From Victivallales bacterium (GTDB lineage: Bacteria > Verrucomicrobiota > Lentisphaeria > Oligosphaerales > Oligosphaeraceae), in contig JAGCTA010000421.1 of NCBI GenBank assembly GCA_017963875.1, forward strand, positions 1 through 13,725: DNA of 13,725 bases. The letters run 5' to 3'. Position 1 is the stretch's first letter, and each line of letters begins with the position of its first letter. Shown here piece after piece: positions 8,311 through 13,725 of this stretch. The translations under genes and the position numbers were made by a program. The notes beneath the pieces are model-generated. The model ran no database searches. It was not told where the DNA came from and saw nothing but the letters and a program-made list of their open reading frames with translations.

Positions 8311-9750
8311 TTACATTGTTTCAAGCAATTCCTCGAAATTGCGTTTCGCGCATGACAAATCCCCTGGGAATGGTGCGCCGCCCGCAAGGACAATCCATCC
8401 GCTAAAATTATGACAACGGAGAATGGAGACAAGTTCCTTGACTTCGGCATTTCCCGCTGCAAACAATGTCGCGTTGCCGTCCCATGTGCAGTCAGCCAAG
8501 TCCAACTGACCGATGGTCTTGATAAAACGCCCTGCGCGCCATGACTTCAGGAAAGGCATTTCGCCCGCACGAACAAAATTCGTGGGAGAAAACGCAAATT
8601 TCGCCTTGCTTTTTCCTGCTACTGAAGCAAACTGCGCAGACGCCGTTGCTGAACTTTCACGGATATTTGAGAAGTCAACGCTGATACCCGCTTTCTCAAA
8701 CGCCTTCAGTTGCTTGAATGATTCAACCAAAGGCAGAACGACGCGTTTGATTCCTGCCGCCTGAAGTGCCTTCAGCAATGCGTCAGGGTCATCCACGACA
8801 ATAGGCACACGCAACGCTGAAATTCCAATGCCCGATGCAGAAAATTCATCCACGATTTTCTTCAGATTATCTGCTGACATGAAAGCGCAAGCCTTCCCCT
8901 GCACATAATCCAATTCCACATTGCCTATGCCAGCAGCCTGAAGTTTTTCAATCATCTCTGGAACATACCGTCCGCACAAACGGGATGAAGCACTGAGTTT
9001 GAATGATTCCTTAGAAATTCTATCCGCGAAAATAGCGGCACGCTGGCGCACGCAATCCGCACAGGACGGATTTTCGCACAGTACGAATGCGGGATCCTCC
9101 TGGCCAATTTCCATGCAAAGATGCATCATTTCATGAGCATTGATGAGGCGGACCTGGGCATTTCCAATTCTTGAGATGGTCATGATTCCCGTCTCCGCCA
9201 TGATGTGGTCAAGACCGATGAAATTGCGATGCGGCCCTGGATAGAACTTCCAGGATTTCGTCGTTTCCTTGCCATCTGGTCCTTTTGCAGTCACCGTCTT
9301 GGTGGCAAGATATGGCAGTTCAAGCAATGCCTCCGCACTATGCAGCATGGTATTTCGGTCCTGGTCAACGCCCAGCAAGCAAATATATCCGCCCGCTTCC
9401 GCTATTTTCTCATAAGGCGTTCCATGACCGTGCGCGGTATCGGCATCCCAATGCCCTGCGAGCAGAGATTTCGCCTGACCGCCGATAGCAGCCAGCGTCC
9501 CCAACGGGCAATTACTTACAACGGCATTTTTCCGTGCCTTGACCAGTTCTGTCAGAATACCGAGTTTGCCAAAGACTGGGACGACGAGCGTGCCTTTTGC
9601 GCCCAGAACATTTAGAAAGGCATCAATGACTGCTTCTGCACCGCCTTCAATCTCGCCGAGGCTGATCATCGAACTGTGCAACAGCACGATGTCATTCTTT
9701 TTCAGCCCCATTTTCCTTAATGCTTTCTCCAAATCAGTTCTCTTCATCAT
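8311..9750 (-). CDS. AAC(3)-family acyltransferase fused to a degenerate sugar-isomerase-like TIM barrel
   Basis: Of 479 residues, about 1-250 match the aminoglycoside 3-N-acetyltransferase (antibiotic_NAT) family: DIVLLHSSMISLGEIEGGAEA, GTLVVPVFG, GTPYEKIAEAGGYICLLGVDQ, and NTMLHSAE with His137. The family's usual HPxxS segment reads CPLGT here (Cys81), and the loop before it is shortened. A Cys cluster (Cys225, Cys230, Cys233) ends this half. Residues about 252-479 resemble a xylose isomerase/sugar-phosphate isomerase TIM barrel (IEKLQAAGIGNVELD; ending FSGWIVLAGG...AKRNFEELLE). The usual metal ligands are absent: HLKD is LDLAD, and the closing VLE is VLAG. Family members acylate amino groups using an acyl-CoA donor, so an aminosugar substrate is a fair guess, with the barrel perhaps binding the sugar. 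AGGAG precedes two tandem ATGs (9750 with 4-nt spacing, 9747 with 7-nt); 9747 may be the real start. It follows the cyclase-like gene by 48 nt. Confidence 0.78.
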   Translation of the reverse strand: MMKRTDLEKALRKMGLKKNDIVLLHSSMISLGEIEGGAEAVIDAFLNVLGAKGTLVVPVFGKLGILTELVKARKNAVVSNCPLGTLAAIGGQAKSLLAGHWDADTAHGHGTPYEKIAEAGGYICLLGVDQDRNTMLHSAEALLELPYLATKTVTAKGPDGKETTKSWKFYPGPHRNFIGLDHIMAETGIMTISRIGNAQVRLINAHEMMHLCMEIGQEDPAFVLCENPSCADCVRQRAAIFADRISKESFKLSASSRLCGRYVPEMIEKLQAAGIGNVELDYVQGKACAFMSADNLKKIVDEFSASGIGISALRVPIVVDDPDALLKALQAAGIKRVVLPLVESFKQLKAFEKAGISVDFSNIRESSATASAQFASVAGKSKAKFAFSPTNFVRAGEMPFLKSWRAGRFIKTIGQLDLADCTWDGNATLFAAGNAEVKELVSILRCHNFSGWIVLAGGAPFPGDLSCAKRNFEELLETM

Positions 9751-9798
9751 AACACTCCTAAAAAAAGCCTGTATTTAATATAATTGAAACAACACTTA

Positions 9799-10425
9799 CT
9801 ATTCACATTCGGCGACAATCCTGCATGGCACCTGCGTCACCTTCGGAATTGGCAAAAACATAATTGAAATCAATGCGCGATCGCCAAGCAAAGACAAATT
9901 CGTAGGTTCACACACGGTACTGATGTTTGCCTTGAAAAGCCTTTGGAAAACCCCTTCCAGCCGCTTGCTCTCATAAACGTCCGACATGAAAATCCGACAT
10001 CCTGAATCGATAATCCACTGGACTGCGGTATCGTCCAGCCAGACGGAACGCAATTCAATCTCCCATGGATTCTTCTTGCCAAGCGCATTCAACGCCAGCA
10101 ACGGTGCCATCGGCTTTTTGTTGCCAAAGGCGTTTGCCAATTCCGCTCCGCTGATGGCCCCTGAATCGCTTTCCCTATTCAGGTGGATGATATCCGCAGG
10201 AAGTCTGTAGAAATCCTCCAGACGGACGGTAAATGCATCCTCGCCATTCGACGTCTCTTTGATATGGCCTGGAAAATCAATATAACTGCCGACCATCGAA
10301 TGCGTATTCAAGTCATAGACGACACCTGTGTACTCAGTTGCGTCCGACTTCAGATCGACATGGCTTTCCTTTATCCAGTAGAGTGGCTCAATTTCAAATG
10401 GCCTTGTGATGTCAATGACTTTCAT
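9799..10425 (-). CDS. Cyclase-family (kynurenine formamidase-like) protein with altered metal motif
   Basis: This 208-residue cytoplasmic protein has the length and layout of the cyclase/KynB family (PF04199 type): an opening VIDITRPFEI strand, a central metal-motif region at residues 40-54, and a closing VCEPTNLSLL then PIPKVTQVPCRIVAE. In active family members the central motif is HxGTHxDxPxH. Here the aligned stretch is MVGSYIDFPGH (44-54): Asp50, Pro52 and His54 are kept, but the first His is Met44 and the GTH is Gly-Ser-Tyr (46-48). Two expected metal ligands are therefore missing; nearby His42 might substitute for one. The protein may be catalytically dead, use a different metal geometry, or bind the same ligand as its neighbours. 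It lies 33 nt after the SIS gene, probably in the same transcript. The start is the only sensible ATG, with just a weak GAG upstream. Family membership is fairly safe, the activity is not. Confidence 0.72.
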   Translation of the reverse strand: MKVIDITRPFEIEPLYWIKESHVDLKSDATEYTGVVYDLNTHSMVGSYIDFPGHIKETSNGEDAFTVRLEDFYRLPADIIHLNRESDSGAISGAELANAFGNKKPMAPLLALNALGKKNPWEIELRSVWLDDTAVQWIIDSGCRIFMSDVYESKRLEGVFQRLFKANISTVCEPTNLSLLGDRALISIMFLPIPKVTQVPCRIVAECE

Positions 10426-10458
10426 AATAACTCAGAATCTAATATCTTTGCAAAAACG

Positions 10459-11064
10459 TTACAGTGCCTTGTGGTTCAATCTTTCCCCCACGGCTCCGCC
10501 TGGATGAATCAGCGCAAATTGTTCGGCCTGATACCCTGTCTGTTCAATGATCGCCGCCTGAAGCGCATGGAAAATCATGCAGAGCGCCGTGGTGCTAGTC
10601 GTGCCCTGCGCGTTCCATTTGTCAGTTTCCCTGTTGACATGCTGTTTCAGCACCACGTCCGCCGCCGTTGCAAGCGGTGACTCCAAGTTCTCCGTGACAG
10701 TGATTATCTTGACCTCTTTAGCCTTGCAGATATCCACAATCGGCAACAACTCCTTGGTTTTGCCACCACGCGAGGCAAACACCATGACATCCCCCTTCTG
10801 CAAGAACCCTGTCGCACCATGGACGGCCTCCGCAGGAGAGATGAACCTGGCGGGCCGCTCTATGCAACACATAAGATGCGCAAAATGCTGGCAGATGATT
10901 CCTGAATGGCCACAGCCAGTGGCACCAATGCGGGGAGCCGACGACAACAGGCCGACCGCTTCGCCAAACTGCGCTTCGTCTAAAAAATCCTTCATCTCCA
11001 AAATGCACTGGGCTTCTATGTCATACGCGGCCTTTGCGGCCAGAAGTGCTTCTTTTTTGAGCAT
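10459..11064 (-). CDS. SIS-domain phosphosugar isomerase, KpsF/GutQ (arabinose-5-phosphate isomerase)-like, no CBS domains
   Basis: From the ATG at 11064 the protein has 201 residues, a single SIS domain with the C-terminal helix pair of the KdsD/KpsF/GutQ branch. Marks are a first phosphate loop (GATGCGHSG, about 47-55), SPAEAVHGATG with the conserved catalytic-type His82, the second loop ASRGGKTKEL, RETD with the conserved Glu, QGTTSTTA, and FALIHPGGAVGERL. The usual pair of C-terminal CBS domains is missing; the protein ends right after HPGG. By alignment from memory with KdsD, the catalytic Lys in GxGKSG is His here, while the two Glu and two His positions remain. Such proteins interconvert aldose and ketose phosphates; the sugar cannot be named. 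GGAG (11076-11079) lies 11 nt before this ATG. A GTG at 11070 with 5-nt spacing would add two residues. It is the first gene of the minus-strand set. Confidence 0.82.
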   Translation of the reverse strand: MLKKEALLAAKAAYDIEAQCILEMKDFLDEAQFGEAVGLLSSAPRIGATGCGHSGIICQHFAHLMCCIERPARFISPAEAVHGATGFLQKGDVMVFASRGGKTKELLPIVDICKAKEVKIITVTENLESPLATAADVVLKQHVNRETDKWNAQGTTSTTALCMIFHALQAAIIEQTGYQAEQFALIHPGGAVGERLNHKAL

Positions 11065-11070
11065 GACCAC

Positions 11071-11207
11071 TCTATCTCCAAAGGATTATTTTTCAATATC
11101 AATTGCAATTTCACCATTTTCTACTACAATATATAAAATATAATCTCTTTCATTGATTTTTCGTCATAAATTGAAAAAAACTTCGCATCATTTTTTAGGA
11201 TTCTTTC
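11071..11207. promoter_or_regulatory. AT-rich divergent promoter region between the SIS and TIM genes
   Basis: This 137-bp gap separates two gene sets read away from each other, so it must hold both promoters. It is much richer in A and T than the coding sequence around it. A TATATAAAATATAAT tract at about 11130-11144 could supply -10 elements on either strand, and TTGAAA near 11172 is a possible plus-strand -35. No pair of hexamers is convincing enough to name. A perfect 10-bp palindrome (AATTGCAATT, 11101-11110) is a candidate operator close to the SIS start. Shared control of both gene sets by one regulator is inferred from the arrangement. Confidence 0.5.
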
Positions 11208-11912
11208 ATGAAACAAGGTTGCACTATCAAGGCTCCGTTTTTTGAAATCGGACCAAAGTCCTATCTTTACGGGCAGGACGTCATTGACTTGGCAAAAGCC
11301 GCCGATGCGGCATCGGAAAAATACGGGGTGGATATCATCTTCACCACCCCAATAGTCGAAATCGCCCGTGTCAAAGCGGCGACTAAACGCATCCACGTCT
11401 TTGCGCCGCACATGGATCCGCTCAAGCCAGGCCGTGGTCTCGCTGACATTCTTCCAGAGTCACTTGTCGCGGCGGGAGCAGAAGGCGTCATGCTCAACCA
11501 TTGTGAAAAGCCGTTGTCCCTCGGTGTCCTTCGTGAAACCATCAAACGTGCGGACGAAGTCGGTCTGGTCACCATTGTATGTGCCGATTCAATGGCCGAG
11601 GCAAGCGCTATCGCTCTTCTCAAGCCAAACATCATTGTCGCCGAGCCATCCGAACTCATCGGGACAGGCGTCAGCGTCGGTCCAGAATATGTCGAGGCGG
11701 CAACGCGTGCCGTCAAAGACATCAACCCCGACATTCTCGTCCTGACAGCCGCTGGCATCGCCAATGGTCAGGATGTGTACAACACCATTTTTGCAGGCGC
11801 AGATGCCACTGGATCGTCTTCTGGCGTTGCCAAGGCGCCCGACCGCGCAGCGATGGTCGATGAAATGATTTCAGCCGTACGGCGCGCCTGGGATGCCAGG
11901 AACGCCAAATAA
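11208..11912 (+). CDS. tpiA: Archaeal-type triosephosphate isomerase
   Basis: This 234-residue protein has the short architecture of archaeal TIMs rather than the about 250-residue bacterial form. It carries Lys17 (GPKSYLYG), His97 (MLNHCEKPL) and catalytic Glu146 (VAEPSELIGTG), plus the phosphate-binding end (AAGIANGQDV; GADATGSSSGVAKA). The catalytic triad Lys-His-Glu is complete, so it should be an active isomerase. The usual NxK before the lysine reads GPK, so the conserved Asn of true TIMs is Gly. This may mean a different substrate, such as a tetrulose or other ketose phosphate, rather than dihydroxyacetone phosphate. Its place opposite a SIS isomerase and before yjbQ argues for a specialised pathway rather than glycolysis (inference). 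AGGA with an 8-nt spacer precedes the ATG. The next gene starts 34 nt after its stop. Confidence 0.88.
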   Translation: MKQGCTIKAPFFEIGPKSYLYGQDVIDLAKAADAASEKYGVDIIFTTPIVEIARVKAATKRIHVFAPHMDPLKPGRGLADILPESLVAAGAEGVMLNHCEKPLSLGVLRETIKRADEVGLVTIVCADSMAEASAIALLKPNIIVAEPSELIGTGVSVGPEYVEAATRAVKDINPDILVLTAAGIANGQDVYNTIFAGADATGSSSGVAKAPDRAAMVDEMISAVRRAWDARNAK

Positions 11913-11946
11913 ATACCCAAACAAACTACTAGAAAAAGGCAAGAAA

Positions 11947-12624
11947 ATGGCAAAAGCACCAAAAAAAGCAGCCGCACCCGCAAAGGCCCCGTCAAAATCA
12001 ATGGAATTCAAAGTTTTCCAGAAGGAACTCGAATTGCAGTCTCGTGGTTGGGTTCCAACATTCCATGATGTTTCCAAGGAAATCATCGAAATCGTGAAGG
12101 CATCTGGCATCAAGAACGGAACCGTTATCATTGCTTCACATCATACCACATGCTCCGTGATGATTCAGGAATGCTCCCATGACATCGATTCGTTCGACCT
12201 CGAATACCTCCAGCACGACCTGCTTGACATCATGCGCAAGATGATTCCTGACTTCGCAGTCGAGAACCAGTACCGTCACCCAGGCCCGATGCACCTGAAG
12301 TTCAGCCGTTGGGTCAACGAACCTGGCGATTTCACCAGCATGAACACCGACGGACACCTCCGCTCGGTCTTCTTCGGCCGCAGCGAATGCATGACCATCA
12401 AGGATGGCGTCCTCGATGGCGGTGAATTCGCCCACGTCTATTTCGTTGACTGGGACCACGTCCGCGCACGCCGCCGCCAGTTGAATGTCACTGTCATGGG
12501 AACGCCCGATGACTTGCCAGAAGACCGCAAGTGGAACAATGGCCAAATCATCAACACGCTCCACAAATTCACGCCAGAAGAAAAAGCGAAAGACATCCAC
12601 TTCGACCTGCAACTCAAACGCTAA
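11947..12624 (+). CDS. yjbQ: YjbQ-family protein (UPF0047), long form
   Basis: This 225-residue protein has the YjbQ core, with HHTT at 65-68 (ASHHTTCSVMIQE), NTDGHLRS at 123-130 (His127), DGGEFAHVYFVDWD at 147-160 (Glu150) and RRRQLNVTVMG near 165. Usual YjbQ proteins have about 140 residues; the excess here is an insertion before the NTDGH segment, a C-terminal tail, and an 18-residue Lys/Ala/Pro-rich N-terminal leader before Met19. Family members have weak thiamine-phosphate synthase activity in tests, and the true role is unsettled. A longer frame begins at 11893 but would overlap the end of the TIM gene and has no ribosome site; the ATG at 11947 follows a purine-rich AAAAAGGCAAGAAA stretch. 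Co-transcription with the TIM gene is likely. The fixed pairing with sugar isomerases suggests a sugar-phosphate-related role here (inference). Confidence 0.86.
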   Translation: MAKAPKKAAAPAKAPSKSMEFKVFQKELELQSRGWVPTFHDVSKEIIEIVKASGIKNGTVIIASHHTTCSVMIQECSHDIDSFDLEYLQHDLLDIMRKMIPDFAVENQYRHPGPMHLKFSRWVNEPGDFTSMNTDGHLRSVFFGRSECMTIKDGVLDGGEFAHVYFVDWDHVRARRRQLNVTVMGTPDDLPEDRKWNNGQIINTLHKFTPEEKAKDIHFDLQLKR

Positions 12625-12670
12625 ACGGTCGTCGCGGGTTTATTCCCCAATCACTATGTTCTCATAAGGG

Positions 12671-12710
12671 GCGGACTTTACACAATTCAAGGAGACTGTG
12701 CAAAGTCCGC
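12671..12710. other. Stem-loop without T tract downstream of yjbQ
   Basis: GCGGACTTT (12671-12679) pairs perfectly with AAAGTCCGC (12702-12710). After one A/C mismatch, CACA pairs with TGTG, leaving a 12-nt loop. No T run follows on either strand, so it is not a standard intrinsic terminator. It could stabilise the yjbQ mRNA 3' end or be part of a dispersed repeat. Confidence 0.55.
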
Positions 12711-12820
12711 AAGGGGGGAAAAATCAGTATCCCCAGATTGAGGGAACCGTTTCAAAAGGATTCCTACCTCGGAAATGTCGCCCTGCTCTCTTGTGGAACA
12801 AAGCGTCCTCCATAAAAAGG

Positions 12821-12863
12821 AAGGGCTGTCGCAAAACCTCATGGAATTGCGGCAGCCCTTTTT
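12821..12863. terminator. Bidirectional intrinsic terminator
   Basis: A 14-bp stem with one G-T wobble (AAGGGCTGTCGCAA at 12821-12834, TTGCGGCAGCCCTT at 12847-12860) encloses a 12-nt loop. On the plus strand it runs into TTTTT (12859-12863). On the minus strand an A-rich stretch just before the stem gives a CCTTTTT tail. It therefore ends both the yjbQ transcript and the convergent cyclodeaminase-like transcript. Confidence 0.88.
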
Positions 12864-12883
12864 ACATTTGCGTTCTGTAAGGC

Positions 12884-13725
12884 TTATTCCCAATATGGAA
12901 CGACCGTTCCGCCTCCTTCCTTCAACGCCTTGCGATAGCAGCGTGTGATGACAGCCAAGTCCTCCGCGCCAAGCCCAACGCTGTTGAAATAGATGATTTC
13001 ATCGTCATTCTCACGGCCAGGCTTCTCACCCAGCAGTATCTCGCCCAATTCCGCATGCAGTTGCTCTTCTTTGAACAGATCGTCCCGATACATGAGGGAA
13101 ACGGTGCTTATCTGGCGATGCTTCACGCCTTCCCAGTCATCGACGACCACCTTGCTGCATTTCGGCAGACACTCGTATTCGTACTCGAAGTCAGCGAGAT
13201 TCAGGCAAGTCTGGCCTGGATGCAGCCAGTCCGCGAACACAACGGGCGTCGCGGAAATCGTCACGGTGATGACAATATCGCTCTCCAGCGAAGCCTGTGT
13301 TGGATTGTCCGTCGCTATGACTTCAATGCCAAGTTTTGCTGACATTTCAGCCGCGTATTTTGCGGACTGTTCTGGTCGGATGTCATAGACATAGCATTTT
13401 TTCAGCGTAGGACGAACAATTGTGGCCGCCTCCAGTTGCAGACGCGCCTGAAACCCCGCGCCCATCAGTAGGATGCAGGATGCGTCCTTCTTTGCCAACG
13501 CGTCAATCGCAAGGGCACTTGCCGCGCCTGTTCGAACACCCGACACCTGCGTGCAATCAGCGACACAGAGCGGTATTTTCGTATCTGGGTCGTTCAGGAT
13601 GACCAGTCCCGTCGCACGTGGCAACCCCTGCTTGTAGTTCTGCGGATTGGAGCCTAGCCATTTGATGCCCGCCATGTTGATGTCGCCTCCGACGCAACAT
13701 GGCATCGCATTACAGCGTCCATAGC
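12884..13725 (-). CDS. Ornithine cyclodeaminase/mu-crystallin family protein (5' end beyond the right edge)
   Basis: The frame is open up to the right window edge and the family normally has 315-380 residues, so the 280 visible ones lack the N-terminus; the Met at 13705 is internal. Visible marks are a substrate-side segment GIKWLGSNPQN with the family Lys, GLPRATGLVILND, the GVRTGAASALA motif with the conserved Arg, and a Rossmann NAD(P)-binding loop LLMGAGFQARLQ. A YVYDIRPEQSAKY strand-helix follows, with an Asp after LNLAD matching the catalytic Asp position. Members catalyse NAD-dependent cyclodeamination of ornithine, reduction of imino acids, or steps in 2,3-diaminopropionate formation; some Firmicutes homologues are labelled tyramine oxidase subunit B. 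The substrate here is undetermined. The gene converges on yjbQ and ends 21 nt beyond the shared terminator's T run, so it is a separate unit. Confidence 0.85.
   Translation of the reverse strand, partial: YGRCNAMPCCVGGDINMAGIKWLGSNPQNYKQGLPRATGLVILNDPDTKIPLCVADCTQVSGVRTGAASALAIDALAKKDASCILLMGAGFQARLQLEAATIVRPTLKKCYVYDIRPEQSAKYAAEMSAKLGIEVIATDNPTQASLESDIVITVTISATPVVFADWLHPGQTCLNLADFEYEYECLPKCSKVVVDDWEGVKHRQISTVSLMYRDDLFKEEQLHAELGEILLGEKPGRENDDEIIYFNSVGLGAEDLAVITRCYRKALKEGGGTVVPYWE

Larger units (their letters stand above)
12625..12883. other. Non-coding gap with two stem-loops
   Basis: These 259 bp lie between the convergent yjbQ and ornithine-cyclodeaminase-like genes. They hold an imperfect stem-loop (12671-12710) and a strong terminator (12821-12863). 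Short open frames occur on both strands, but none has a ribosome site, a start beyond the hairpins or a recognisable protein pattern. The roughly 110 bp between the two hairpins show nothing I can name. Confidence 0.5.

Noticed and set aside
8311..9750. Aminoglycoside resistance gene
   Set aside because: AAC(3) family membership alone does not show resistance. The altered HPxxS segment, the shortened loop, the fused barrel and the sugar-isomerase neighbours argue for a metabolic role.
11893..11946. Longer start for YjbQ at 11893
   Set aside because: It overlaps the 3' end of the TIM gene, lacks a ribosome site, and adds residues unlike the family.
12661..12870. Miniature transposable element bounded by the two hairpins
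   Set aside because: The outer ends resemble each other only loosely as inverted repeats, and no target-site duplication is visible; kept only as an unexplained segment.
12687..12893. Small protein gene on the minus strand (68 codons) and a 60-codon frame on the plus strand across the terminator
   Set aside because: Both read through the strong terminator hairpin, have no ribosome site and no recognisable motif.
1..13725. tRNA, rRNA, CRISPR array, integrase or insertion sequence
   Set aside because: No cloverleaf with conserved T-loop, no regularly spaced repeats, and no recombinase or transposase motifs were seen on either strand.

Overview
The window reads as an accessory, glycan-oriented stretch of a Gram-negative-type bacterial chromosome with moderate GC. 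The mix of a large secreted DUF4838 protein, a GH2-type sugar-binding protein, a secreted SUMF1-fold protein, a hybrid histidine kinase and several sugar-isomerase folds is typical of Lentisphaerota (Victivallis-like) or another PVC-group gut or environmental bacterium. That placement is an inference from gene content; no marker gene proves it.

Layout. (1) Positions 3-6953, plus strand: the 3' part of a carbohydrate-active protein with a GH2-like jelly roll and a CBM-like tail; a two-TM hybrid histidine kinase with a C-terminal receiver; a secreted 825-residue DUF4838 protein; and an MtaD-type adenosine-derivative deaminase. This looks like a sensing-plus-degradation locus for an external glycan, with a purine-salvage-type enzyme at the end. 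A strong bidirectional hairpin at 6990-7019 closes it. (2) Positions 7061-11064, minus strand: four closely spaced genes, in transcription order a KpsF/GutQ-like SIS sugar isomerase without CBS domains, a cyclase-family (kynurenine formamidase-like) protein with a damaged metal motif, an AAC(3)-type acyltransferase fused to a degenerate sugar-isomerase-like TIM barrel, and a secreted SUMF1-fold protein lacking one of the two FGE active-site cysteines. (3) Positions 11071-11207: an AT-rich divergent control region. (4) Positions 11208-12624, plus strand: an archaeal-type short triosephosphate isomerase and a long-form YjbQ protein. (5) Positions 12625-12883: non-coding, with an unexplained stem-loop and a bidirectional terminator. 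(6) Positions 12884-13725, minus strand: an ornithine cyclodeaminase/mu-crystallin family protein cut by the right edge.

The most interesting part is the divergent 7061-12624 block. Two phosphosugar-isomerase folds (SIS and TIM) flank a shared promoter region and travel with YjbQ, a cyclase-like protein and an AAC(3)-TIM fusion. My inference is an uncharacterised small-sugar or aminosugar phosphate pathway in which several enzyme folds have lost their canonical catalytic residues. Nothing in the sequence names the substrate. No tRNA, rRNA, CRISPR array, integrase or transposase was seen.
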